From NCBI GenBank assembly GCA_023614405.1, contig CM042685.1, positions 238,431,661 to 238,495,660 on the forward strand: a DNA stretch of 64,000 nt. Reading direction: 5' to 3'. Source of the DNA: Avena insularis (lineage: Eukaryota; Streptophyta; Magnoliopsida; Poales; Poaceae). Position numbers and translations under genes: made by a program. Below the pieces are notes generated by a model. That model was given only the letters and a program-made list of their open reading frames with translations. It searched no databases and was not told where the DNA came from. The stretch's first letter is position 1. Each line of letters begins with the position of its first letter. Positions 13,501-25,079 of this stretch are shown here, in pieces.

Positions 13501-14982
13501 GTTTATGACCCATTAGAAACCACTTTTACAAATAAAACCATCTTTAGCATGCTTGCATGCATTGTTTTATTTCTATCATTTTATGTGATGAATTGCTTGA
13601 ATGGTAGATTGAAATATTGTTTGCTTGCTTGAATTGTAGTGATTTGAAGTGAGTGAACATTGCAAAGATCAAGGAGTGAACTTATACTCTCTACCAAAAA
13701 GGCAAGTGATGCTTCATACTTTTGTCCCATTATTTTCACTATGCATTAGTGATATTTCTAAGTAGGACTTGCATGGAATTTTTGCTAAGTATAAACTATG
13801 CTATGGGAAATCCAAGTAGATGAAACCTTGGTAGAATTTCCTAAGTTAAGATTCCTAATACTACCATGCTTAGCTTAGCTAGTAGAAAACAAGGGTGGAA
13901 TATATATTCATACTATGGGAATATTTCTAAGTCTGAGGACTTGTGTTTTGATTAATAAAACAACTAAGTGAATGAATCACCTGGGTGGAATGGAAGGAAT
14001 GGTTTGTGTTGAGTGGTTATGCAAGTCCAGTATGCTGGGGAAAACTTGGGCATCACCAAGTCCAGTATACTGGGGAAACTTGGTATCCCACTTGTGGATG
14101 GCCACCCAGGAACAAAGAGATTTGAGATGTCAAATGTTGAGAAGCTTCAAGTGCAGCCACTTGGCATTATGGGCTCTGCCAGGATCATATAGGTTGCAAT
14201 AACTTAGCCATTTGGACAGTTGGTGGTAGTGGGATGATAGGTTGGAGCGCGTCCATTTGGTCTAAGGGAAGGCTTCTGAAAGGTCCTGTCTTGGTGAAAA
14301 TCAAGGCTTGTGGGGAAAGTGCACAACATCTGTAGATGGAAGAATCTAAGTACTTAGCCATGTCCCTGGCAAAGGACAATTTGAGCATCAAGACATGGAA
14401 GCTATCAAGAATCTCCTCATCCCAATTTCTAAGTTAAAATCTTGTGGGTGAACAAGGGATTGAAGGTTCACCAATTTCTATTGGGAGATGCCTTGGGAAT
14501 GATTTTGTCAAGCAAAAACTTAGTGTTTTCAAATGATAAGGAAAATCTATTTTGAGCAAAGCAAGCCTAAGCTCCACTTAGCCAAATGCATATAGATGAT
14601 AGACTCCACTATACTACCATAGTATCACTTGCCAATACAATTCAAATGTATTGACCCTTGTGGCTGTAACTTGTTATGTTGCAGGTTTGTTTGATGTTAG
14701 TAAAGTTTGTTGATTAGGATTACAAGTCTACAACCAACATGTCTGCCTGTGGCACTTTGAAGATAAAGGACCCCATGCTATTGTTATATTCTGCTGCATT
14801 GTAATGAGATAGCCAGATGAGCTATCTAAGATGTAATAAATTATTTTATTCCTGGTTATAAAGTTGTATTATGACCTTTGTTTCTTGATATTACATCTTA
14901 ACTATGGATGCTAGCTATTGATCCAGGGACTAGCATTGTAAACACATGGATCTCTACCTTATTAAAGGTTGGGAACCTTACA
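10549..14982 (+). repeat. 5' LTR of element B (4.4 kb)
   Basis: It runs from TGTCACATCC to ACCTTACA, followed two bases later by the primer binding site. The layout is AT-rich to about 11,860, a GC-rich block at 11,860-12,720 and an AT-rich 3' half. The 3' half (13,640-14,400) is recognisably the reverse complement of LTR D (20,900-21,480), so B and D are related families lying in opposite orientations. Confidence 0.8.
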
Positions 14983-14984
14983 GA

Positions 14985-14996
14985 TGGTATCAGAGC
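14985..14996 (+). other. Primer binding site of element B
   Basis: TGGTATCAGAGC, two bases after the LTR end ACCTTACA; the canonical initiator tRNA-Met match. Confidence 0.88.
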
Positions 14997-15672
14997 ATTG
15001 TGTTTCCTGTAGGATTGTAACCCTAGGATTGGACAAACCCTTAGAAAAATAGGAGTTGTATTTGTTCCAAAACTTATTTACAAACAATCTTGTAAACTCT
15101 TTCCTCAACCATTTTGGTTTTGACTCTACATCTCTTCTATTTCAACTTGATGGACAAGCCTTCTCCATGGCCAAAGACTTCACCATGTGCAAAGGACTTC
15201 ATCAACTCTAATGACTTCAACATCTTCAAGTGATTTCAACCCTATTCTCAACAAGGACTTCAACCTTGGATATCACTAAGGACTACAAGTGAGACAAGAA
15301 ATATTGCTCAAGACTTGAAGACTAAGGAAACACAACTTAGAAGGAATCATCATCACCTTTGATGTTTTGTGACAAGAATTTTCCCAAGGAAACCATGAAA
15401 TCATTCAAGAAGAATCAACCAAGAAGGATGGAAAGATCACAAGTGAACCATATAGATGGACCACCATATTTAGTTCAAGTCAAACCTACCAACTTATGTG
15501 GTGTAACAAAAATATTTTTGGTTGCCTGAAAATATGCTTGAAACTTGTTGTTTGAAGTGGAATGCTTGTTTGTGATTGCTTACACTTTGCTTGTGTGAAT
15601 TGTGATGTGTGTGATTGGAATTATTCCCTTGGAAATATTTTGCCTATTCTAATCCCAAACCAACCCAAACAG

Positions 15673-16218
15673 ATGACTTCTCCAAGAAACTCCAACATCA
15701 AGGATGATGACAACAACAACCAAGAGGACAACATGAGAGAACTCATAGTAACCCAAACCCAGTTGAACCAAGTGACAGCTCAATTTTTAGCCAACACCAG
15801 TGAGTTAGACCCAACCATACAAAGGATTTTGAAAATTCAATCCCAATTGTTGCAAGGGATGACCACTCAAATGACCAACATGGGAGACAACCCTTCTCAA
15901 GGAGTTTGTGATAACAAGGATGACAAAGATGATATTCTAGAAGGAACCCAAGCTTGCAATTTTTGTGGAGACAAGGATCACACTTCCAAAGAGCATGAAG
16001 ATAAATGTCCCAATTGTGAAGAGAAACATCCAATTAATCAATGCCCCACAACCCAAGCTACTTGTTACTTATGTGAAGGAAATAATCATGTCCCTATCCA
16101 ATGCCCCATCTATTCCATAGTTCAACAAAGGAAACAAGGTGGAGTGCAACAACTGATTGCAGACTACCATGAGAGAGCCAAGTCTACCAAGAATCGTATG
16201 CATCATGGTGAGAATTGA
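15673..16218 (+). CDS. Gag-like ORF with multiple zinc knuckles in element B, 3' end chimeric
   Basis: The frame is open from upstream, but the ATG at 15,673 is the sensible start. It directly follows AACAG after a pyrimidine-rich tract with a CTAAT word, which looks like a splice acceptor. The N-terminal half is Gln/Asn-rich with no WW/capsid block; the C-terminal half has three Cys-X2-Cys units between about residues 96 and 155. The last is a perfect C-X2-C-X4-H-X4-C knuckle; the first two have altered spacing. No protease or RT follows. The final residues and stop (16,190-16,218) come from LTR A, so the natural C-terminus is lost. Probably a non-autonomous gag relative; function unknown. 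Confidence 0.55.
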   Translation: MTSPRNSNIKDDDNNNQEDNMRELIVTQTQLNQVTAQFLANTSELDPTIQRILKIQSQLLQGMTTQMTNMGDNPSQGVCDNKDDKDDILEGTQACNFCGDKDHTSKEHEDKCPNCEEKHPINQCPTTQATCYLCEGNNHVPIQCPIYSIVQQRKQGGVQQLIADYHERAKSTKNRMHHGEN

Positions 16219-16874
16219 AATGCTTTCGAAATCATAGGATTATATCATGGTGGGGCAATGCTTGCCTTTGCCAGTTGATAACAGATAATCAGATCTTCGG
16301 GAGCTTGTACTTGACTTGGTTGTAGTTGCAAGTATTGTTCTTTGATCTTCGAACTTCGACGGTGTTGATCTCGGTCTTCGATCTCGATCTCGGTATCATA
16401 TTCTACCGGGAAGAAGCAAACACCGGAAAATAAAGGGGAAACAATCAACACATGGCATCGATGCAATGCTCAAGCAAGTATGATGATTTGACAAGTTAAA
16501 TTGTATTGAAATGAAACCCTATAGCATGCTCGACAATTTAATCGGGGTTTCAACGGGTATAAACCCTAACTCGGGGAAACTCCGGATGTATATGAGAGGG
16601 GTTACTATGTTCTTCTAATTATACTTGTCATTTAAGTTGTTGTTGAACAATGCATGATTATAGCTTAGATAGTTAGATCTCATTTTTCTGAACATTTTGA
16701 TATATTATTTGTAATTTTCTGACTTATAAATCAGAAGTTATTGATTTTATAATGTTTAATCAATTTCTGTAATTATTAAACCAATTTAAAATCTTTACTG
16801 CGTCACTGTGACGTCAGCTACGGGGATCAGGGTTGTTTTCACTGCGGCTGAGTCTAGCCACTATGGCTGACATG
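16190..16874 (-). repeat. 5' LTR of element A, middle fragment
   Basis: 16,190-16,479 matches 8026-8318 of the other LTR; the remainder continues the LTR up to the insertion of Copia C. It ends with ACATG, the target duplication of C. Confidence 0.85.
16870..16874 (+). repeat. Left target-site duplication of Copia C (ACATG)
   Basis: ACATG directly before TGTAGGGGGTCG, repeated at 38,158-38,162 after TATCTCCAACA. Confidence 0.9.
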
Positions 16875-18420
16875 TGTAGGGGGTCGTAGCATGGAAAACA
16901 AAAAAATTCTACCGCATGCACACAAACAAGCTAAGATATATCTACTAGATTGTAGCAACGAGTCGATAGAAGCACTCACCCTCGAAGATTCCAAAGCAGT
17001 TAACGAGAGCAGATTCTCGTGGGTGATGTAGTCGTACACTTGCCGATCTCAAGATCGTGTAGACGATCCTTCCGACGCTGTGTTCTGGCAAAGATTTCGT
17101 AGTCGGTCACACGTTCGGTACTCGATGAAGACCTTCCTCTCCCTTGTTCCAACAGGCAGCGGAGGTTGTAGTTCTCTCCTCGTGATTCTGGCAACACGAC
17201 GGCATGGTGTCGGAATTAGAGGTAAGATCTCGCAGGGCTTCGCCTAAGCCGGTGCGAGTTATGGTGGATCTAGGGTTTCCGGCAATCTAGGTTTAGAAGG
17301 CCGGGAGGAGGTGTCGGGCTAGGGCGGCGAGGCGGCTAGGCGGGAGCGCACGGTGGAGGAGGCTCTTGTGGTGTTTGGGGCAGCCCTCCCCCTCTATTCA
17401 TGAGAGGGGGCAGCCTTGGGAGGGGAGGGTTTGAATCCAAACCCAAACCCAAGTTGGATTGAAAGAAGGACTCTTTCCTTCTTCCACTAGGAAACCATTG
17501 TTCCAGTTTGACTTTTCAAACCTCCCGTTTGACTTTCAATTTAAAATTTTAATTCTCTTTTGCAAATTACCAAACCAAGTGACCTAGGATATGATCCAAT
17601 CATTCCACTTACCCATGACACATTCATGGTCCATTCCCCTTCCGGTCCGGTGAACCTTCTAGAACCTCTCCGATGAAAACATCGAAATCATTCCCGAACT
17701 CTGGAATCGAACTTTCCTTATATGAATCCTATTCTCCGGACCATTCCGGATCTCCTCGTGATATCCCGGACCCCATCCGAGACTCCGAACAACATTCGGT
17801 ATCCCTACTAAACATTCCATATCTCCTAAACAACATTGAATCCTTAAGTGTGTCTCCCTACGGTTCGTGAATTATGCGGACATGACCGAGAAACTTCTCC
17901 GATCAATAACCAATGGAGGAATATGGAAATTCATATGGCTCCCACATATTTCTACAATTACTTTGTGATCGAATGAACCACTTACATATGATACCAATTT
18001 CCCTTTATCTCGCGATAGTTTACTTATCTGAGGTTTGATCGTCGGTATCTATGCATACCTAGTTCAACCTCGTTACCGATAAGTACTCTTTTCCGTGATA
18101 TGTGATCCCTTGTGAGCCAGTCACATGCTTGCAAGCCAATTGGATGACATTCCACCGAGAGGGCCCAGAGTATATCTATCCGTCATATGGATGGACAAAT
18201 CCCACTCTCGATCCATGTGCCTCAACACATACTTTCCGAACACTCAATGCCATCTTTATAGCCACCCAGTTACGGTATGGTGTTTGATGTCATCAAAGCA
18301 TCCTTCCGGTGATGGTGATTAGCATGATATCATGGTCGAAGGAATTAGGTTACTATGTATCAGAAAGCTTATAGCAAACAAACTATTGAAATGACTTGAT
18401 CTTAATGCTACGCTTATCTA
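16875..18420 (-). repeat. 3' LTR of Copia C, truncated
   Basis: Homologous to 36,284-37,887. It stops at CGCTTATCTA while the other copy continues another 270 bases to CCAACA. The neighbouring polypurine tract is gone too, and RNase H coding begins three bases later. Confidence 0.9.
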
Positions 18421-18422
18421 GG

Positions 18423-20230
18423 TTACATGGTAATATACCGAACACCCATGGCAGTTTGGTGCTGGTCATGTTTTGCCCTCGGGAGAGGTTTAGTCAACGG
18501 ATCCGCCACATTCAGATCTGTGTGTACTTTGCAAATCTTTATATCACCATCTTGGACATGCTCTCGAATAGCATGAAAACGTAGCTTGATGTGCTTCAGC
18601 TTCTTGTGTGACCTTGGTTCTTGCGCATTGGCTATGGCGCCCATGTTATCACAGTAGATAGACATTGGGTCCAGCGCACTTGGAACCACACCGACCTATG
18701 TAATGAACTTCTTCATCCATATCGCCTCTTGTGAAGCCTCCGAAGCAGCTATGTATTCCGATTCAGTTGAAGATCTTGCCACAATGCTTTGCTTTCCACT
18801 CCTCCAGATTACTGCTGCACCATTCAAAGTAAATACGTATCCAGATTGAGATTTAGAATCATCCAGATCAGTGTTCCAACTAGCATCGGTGTAACCATTA
18901 ACAACGAGTTGTTCATCACCTCCATAAGAAAGAACCATATCCTTAGTTCTTCTCAAGTACTTAAGGATGTTTTTGACCGCTGTCCAATGATCCACTCCTG
19001 GATCACTTTGATATCTGCTAGTCAAACTAACAGCATATGCAATGTCGGGTCTAGTACATAGCATGGTATACATAAGAGATCCTATGGCTGATGCATAGGG
19101 AGTCTTATTCATCCTTTCTCTATCTTCTGCCGTTGCAGGACTTTGAGTTTTACTCAAGGTCGTATTGGGCAACATGGGCAAGAACCCTTTCTTGCTATCT
19201 TCCATTCCAAACCTCTTTAGAACTTTGTCCAAATATGTACTTTGTGACAATGATATTAGGCGTCTTGATCTATCTCTATAAATCTTTATGCCTAATATGT
19301 AAGCTGCTTCGCCAAGATCTTTCATTGAAAAACTATTATTCAAATAATCCTTGACACTATTAAGAAGGCCTACATCATTCCCAATCAACAATATGTCATC
19401 TACATATAGTATTAAGAATTCTACAGAGCTCCCACTCACTTTCTTGTAAATACAAGCTTCTCCATAAGTTTGTATAAAACCAAAGCTTTTGATTACCTTA
19501 TCAAAACGTTGATTCCAACTTCGGGATGCTTGCTTCAATCCATAAATGGACGGTTGAAGTTTGCATACCTTGTTAGCATCTTTAGGATCGACAAAACCTT
19601 TGGGTTGCATCATATACAACTCTTCATCAATGTCTCCATTGAGGAATGCTGTTTTGACATCCATCTGACATATCTCATAATCATAATATGCAGCGATTGC
19701 TAACATAATCCTCATAGACTTTAGCTTCTCTGCCGGTGAGAAAGTCTCATCATATTCAACTCCTTGAATTTGTCGAAACCCTTTTGCGACAAGTCGAGCT
19801 TTATAGATAGTAACATTACCATCAGCATATGTTTTCTTCTTGAAAATCCATTTGTTCTCGACAGCCTTCCGGCCATCTGGTAAGTCCACCAAAGTCCATA
19901 CTTGGTTTTCGTACATGGATCCAATTTCGGATTTCATGGCTTCTTGCCATTTATTGGAATCTGGGCTCATCATTGCTTCCTCATATGTCGCAGGATCATC
20001 GGTGTTGTCCACCAACATGACACTCATAACGGGATCATACCAATCAGGAGTGGTACGAGTTCACGCTGACCTGTGAGGTTTCGTAGTAACTTCAACCGAA
20101 GTTTTATGATCAACATCATTAACTTCCTCTCTTATTGGTGTAGGTGCCATAGGAACTACTTCCGGTGTTGCGCTACTCGCAAGTTCGAGAGAAGTTTCAA
20201 CAACCTCGTCGAGTTCTACCTTCCTTCCAG
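18423..20230 (-). pseudogene. Copia C reverse transcriptase and RNase H
   Basis: A long open frame at 18,696-20,027 (443 codons) carries the complete Copia RT: the KWIFKKK and ARLVAKGF entry blocks, DVKTAFLNG, YGLKQASRSW and the catalytic YVDD box, then the RNase H/connection region with DASWN and the STESEYIA block. The end of RNase H is in the adjoining frame 18,423-18,689 (CDNMGAI, ADPLTK), reached by a stop and frameshift near 18,690. The upstream link to integrase is interrupted by element D at 20,235. The RT core itself has kept its catalytic residues. Confidence 0.92.
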
Positions 20231-20235
20231 TCACT
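20231..20235 (+). repeat. Left target-site duplication of gypsy D (ACTTC)
   Basis: ACTTC before TGTAAGATC, repeated at 32,940-32,944 after GGGATGTTACA. Confidence 0.92.
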
Positions 20236-23200
20236 TCTGTAAGATCTATCCTTTATAAAGGAAAAGGATCCCTGTGATTGCAATGCTAGTCCCTAGATCA
20301 TTGCTAGCATCCACAATTTAAGATGAAGTACACAGATACAAAGGTCATTTATTACATCCATTCTAGAGATAAATATAGTCTTTACAACTCAAGGCCATAG
20401 GCCTAATACAAGAGTTTGAATAAGTAAATGAAAATAAGTCTTCATCTTCATGTGCCACAGGCAAACATGTTGAGTGTAGACTCATGACACCTAATCCTCA
20501 TCAGAGTAACCTGCAACATCACAAGTTACAGGCACAGTGGGTCAATACTTTGGAATAGTATTGGCAAGTGATACCTTAGTAAAATTTAGGTGGCCTATAT
20601 TACTATATGCAATTTGGCTAAGTGTAGCTTGGCTTGCTTTGCTCAAAATAGGTTTTTCCTATTAGTTGAAATCACTAAGTTTTTCTTTGTCAAAACTTTT
20701 CCCAAGGAACCACCAATAGACATTGAGGTCCTTCACCCTTGTTCACCCACAAGTTTTTACTTAGAAGTTGGAGTGATGAGATTCTTGATAGCTTCCATGT
20801 CTTGATGCTCAAGTTGTCCATTGCCATGGACTTGGCTAAGTACTTAGATTTTTCCATCTGCAGAGGTTGTGCACTTTCCCCACCAGACTTGGTTTCACCA
20901 AGACAGGACCTTTCAAGCCTTCCTTAGACCAAATGGACGTTCCATCCTATCATTCCCACTACCACCAACTGTCCAAATGGCTAAGTTCTAGCAACCTATG
21001 TGATCCAGCAGAGCCCATATTGCCAAGTGGTCACTAGAAGCTTCTCAACACTTGGCCTCTAAAATCCCTTTGTTCCTGGGTGGCTTTCCACAAGTGAGAT
21101 ACACAAGGTAAACCATAGCCATGGGCCTTGTGTAACCACTCAACCAAAACCACCAATCAAGTCCCTTTCCACCCAGGTGATTCATTGACTTAGTTGTTTT
21201 ATTAAGAAAAACATAAGTCCAAAGACTTAGAAATATTTTCATCATAGCATGTATATATCACCAACCCTTGTTTGCTACTAGCTAGGCTAAGCATGGCGTA
21301 TATAGTAACTTAACTTAGAAATTTCCTAGCAATTCTACAACTACTTAGGATTTCCCAACATGGCATTTGGCAAAAATAGTAACATGCAAGACTTAGCAAA
21401 ATATTTCTAATGCTTGTATAAAGATATAGGGATAGAAATATTCATGAAGTACCACTTGCCTTAGTAGTTGGGAGAGTAGCACTCTTCACAATCACAATCA
21501 CTAGCACCAAAGTCTACACAAAGAATATAGCCACAATCACATACAAGACATATTCAATCAAAAATATATATGCATGCATGCAAGATGCTAAGTGATGATT
21601 TTTAAAGCTCAACCAAGCAAGTGCATAGTACTGAATTCTAAACAAGTCCAAACTTTTGCCAAACCAAATTTTAGTTAACACTAAAACAATTCCTAAACAA
21701 TTCATATGACTAAATAAGCCCTACACATGTTTTTTGCAAAAGAAACCATTTTAACAGAAGCTAAACATTAAACACATTGCATATTTAGAAAGGGCTTGTC
21801 TTCTTGATTCCAATGGTATAAAATTTGCCAAAATCTAACGTGGGAATCAAAAGTTACAAACAAAACAAATTTGAACTAAAATCTGATTCAAAATCTATTT
21901 TAAATCTAACTCACTGCCACGCGGCGCTATCCTATTGGCGCGTACCGCTTCGCACGGATCGGTCGACGCAGATCGTTGGATTTAAGTGATCGTGTACGGC
22001 TCAGATCTAACGTACCGTTTCGTTAAGTGATTCTATCGTACGCGTTGGATCTAGATCCAACGACTCTGGATCAAACGACCAAGGTCTGGCGGCGCGCGGC
22101 GACGGCGAGCGGCGGAGCGCTCTGCCAGTGGCGGTGCCGGCGTTCTAGGTTGCCCGGGGAGGGGAGAGGATGCTTACCAGAACCGCCGTGACGAGGTGAA
22201 GCTCAACGTGGCGGTGGCTTTGCAAGGGGCGCACGGGGTCGTCGGAGATTCCTCGCCGGAGTTCGCGAACGCGTCGGGTGCGGTTGCTCGTCGACGTTGG
22301 CGAAGATACAGATCGCGCCAAGGCAAAATAAGCAGTGCGTTAGATGCGCAGAGTGATGCTGGTCATGTGAGTGTCAAAGAGAGGACAAGGTGCGGTCAGA
22401 ACTAACCAGGAAGGTTCGCCGGAGTTGGAGACGGCGTCGGATTCTCTCGGTGCTCGTCGAAGTCGAAGCTCTGGATCACAAACAGACAAGCAAAGGGGAT
22501 CAGGAGGTGCGTGAGGGAGTTGCGAAGCTACTCGTATGAACCACAGAGGAAGGGGCGCACGAGGTTTACCAGAATTGGTCGCCGGAGCAGGTTCTGTCTG
22601 GCGCATGAGAGCGAATCTTGGCACCGGGTGGCGAGAAGGTGTGCGGTGGGGGAAATGACCGCGAGGGGGAGAGGTTCTTATAGCCGGAGTTGGGCGTGGA
22701 GTTACTCGCGGAATCAATGGGAATCAACGCGGCAATGATCACATGCTTAACGGCGGCAGCGCAGTAGCGTGATTGACGAAGACGATGACGGGGTCACGAG
22801 TCCACTTGTCAGCGAAATAAACAGAGGGGAGGTGGGGTCCTGGCGTCAGCGACTCCGCGGGTGCTTCTGCACGTGAGAGAGAGAGGGGGGACCCGGGTGG
22901 GCTAGTTGGGCTGGATCTGTTGCTGGGCTCAAATCCTGGCGCCGACCCTTTTCTATTTCCTTCCTCTTTTTCTTTTTCTGTTTTGATTTTCTGGATTGAT
23001 TTTCAAATGATTTTCAAAAGCTTTTGAATTCAAACTTTTCCAGGATTTTGCAGTGTGCAACAGTCACAAATCTTGGCATAAAACCATGTGGTCACTTTGA
23101 ATTGGCTTGGTCATTTGGAAAAAATAAAATAAACAGTGCCATAGCACTTTGTTTTATATTGTTTTTGAAATTGGTTTTCAATTGCATTTGCTTTGAAATT

Positions 23201-23440
23201 TTTGGTTTAAACCTTAGCAATCAAGCAATTCATTCAGAAACAACAAAAGGCACATGGTTTGGTCTCAAGAACAACAACCTCTCATGGAGAGAGTAGCATT
23301 TGTTTTCAAATGATGATCACATAAAATAATGAGCTCATATGCTCCTGTTTTTGAATTTTTTTGTTTGTAATGAATCCTATATGATCATGGATGCATGGAT
23401 GATATGCATGAGTTTGAAACATGATTTTAGGGATGTTACA
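20236..23440 (-). repeat. 3' LTR of gypsy D
   Basis: Runs from TGTAAGATC to GGATGTTACA; matches 29,777-32,939 almost throughout. The GC-rich block (about 21,920-22,900) differs much more from its partner than the flanking AT-rich parts do. Confidence 0.93.
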
Positions 23441-23458
23441 AATCTAACCCCCTTAAGG
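23441..23458 (-). other. Polypurine tract of gypsy D
   Basis: On the minus strand CCTTAAGGGGGTTAGATT directly precedes the 3' LTR opening TGTAACATCCC. This is the expected place and composition for plus-strand priming. Confidence 0.7.
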
Positions 23459-25079
23459 TGAATCTCGCCCTCGAGATTCGGATTGGCTAGCAAATAGGTG
23501 AGGGTGGTCTTCAAGATCATCTTCTTTCCCATGTTGCTTCCTCTTCGGAATGATGATTCCACTGCACCTTGCAAAACTTGATAGTCTTAGTCCTTGTGAC
23601 TCTTTCTGCAGTCTCAAGAATTTTGATAGGTTTCTCTTCATAAGTGAGATCACTTTCCAGTTGAACCTCCTCCAAAGGTATAGTATCCTTCAAAGAAGTT
23701 TCTTCCATTTCTAGATGACATTTCTTAAGCTGACTCACATGAAACACATTATAGATAGCTGACAAAGATTCTGGGAGTTCTATTTCATAGGCAACTTCTC
23801 CTTTGCGACTCAGAATCTTGAACGGCCCAACATATCTTGGTGCCAATTTTCCTTTGACTCCGAACCTTTTCACTCCACGAAGTGGTGGCACTCTAAGATA
23901 GGCTCTATCACCGACTTCGTAGGTGACTTCTCTACGCTTAGGATCTGCGTAGCTTTTCTGTCGGGACTATGCTATCTTCAACCTATCCTTAACCAACTTG
24001 ACCTTCTCTTCGGCTTCTTTGATAAGATCTGGCCCGAATAAACTTCTTTCTCCCACACCATTCCATAACAATGGGGTGGTACACTTTCTTCCGTAGAGAA
24101 ACTCAAACGGTGCCATCTCAATGCTGGCTTGATAGCTGTTGTTATAAGAAAACTCTGCGTAAGGCATACTTTCATCCCAACCGGCTCCATAGTCTAGGGC
24201 ACATGCCCTCAACATGTCTTCAAGAATCTGATTAGTCCTTTCTGTTTGTCCATCGGTTTGAGGATGAAAAGTAGTACTGAATTCCAACCTCGTTCCCAAT
24301 GACTCATGTAACTGTCTCCAAAAATGGGAGGTGAATTGAGTTCCCCTATCAGACACAATACTCTTGGGTACTCCATGTATACACACAATTCTACTCATGT
24401 AGATTTTGGCTAACTTAGCACTTGTGTAGGTTGTCTTCACGGGTATGAAATGAGCCACTTTAGTTAGGCGATCTACTACTACCCAAATAGAATCGTATCC
24501 TGACCGGGTCCTTGGTAATCCGGTAATGAAATCCATACCAATCTTGTCCCACTTCCAATCAGGAATAGGTAGTGGTTGAAGCAAACCTGCTGGTTTCTGA
24601 TGTTCCGCTTTCACTCTACTACACACGTCACACAAAGCAATATGTTCGGCGATGTCCTTCTTGAGATTATTCCACCAAAATCTTTATTTCATGTCCATGT
24701 ACATTTTGGTGTTACCCGGGTGAATAGAATACGGAGAGTTGTGTGCTTCCTGCAAAATCAGTTTCCGCAACTCCGGGTCTTGTGGAACACAAATACGTTT
24801 CCTATGCCATAAAGTACCCTGTTCGTCTTCATGGAATTCTTTGGCTTTTCCCTTGCCAATCTTTTCCTTAATCTCTTCAATTTCCTTATCAGTTTTCTTT
24901 TCTTCCGATCTTGTCCAACAAAGTGGGTTGAACATCCAAAGACATGAGATGTCCTTCAGGCACAATCTCCAATCTGAGTTTTCTAAATTGGGTACACAGA
25001 TCATCTAGCAATTCTCCTTTGGTAAGGCCATTCACAAAAACCTTACGGCTTAGATCATCTGCTACAACATTTGCTTTAC
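23459..25079 (-). pseudogene. Gypsy D integrase with C-terminal chromodomain
   Basis: Read on the minus strand, the H2C2 zinc region spans about 24,600-24,760 (broken by a stop at 24,683). The catalytic core follows in frame 23,967-24,635 with GMDFITGLP, VSDRGTQF and the TDGQTERTN block that supplies the D, D and E residues. The C-terminal part (23,517-23,891) has the GPFKILSR, YNVFHVSQLKKC and then ILETAERVTR...KVQWNHHSEEEATWE pattern typical of a plant chromovirus chromodomain. At least three stops or frameshifts separate the pieces, so it is inactive. Confidence 0.9.

Larger units (their letters stand above)
10549..16189 (+). mobile_element. Element B: plus-strand gypsy, right end lost
   Basis: It starts with TGTCACATCCC inside the LTR of A and consists of one very long LTR, a primer binding site and the start of the internal region. 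The sequence then switches without warning to LTR A at about 16,190. LTR A resumes some 1.45 kb further along than where it was interrupted, so one deletion removed the right part of B together with part of LTR A. No right-hand target duplication survives. Confidence 0.8.

Noticed and set aside
22196..22738. Arg-rich frames in the GC-rich part of LTR D
   Set aside because: Same GC effect; the partner LTR has frame-breaking gaps at the same place, so there is no coding constraint.
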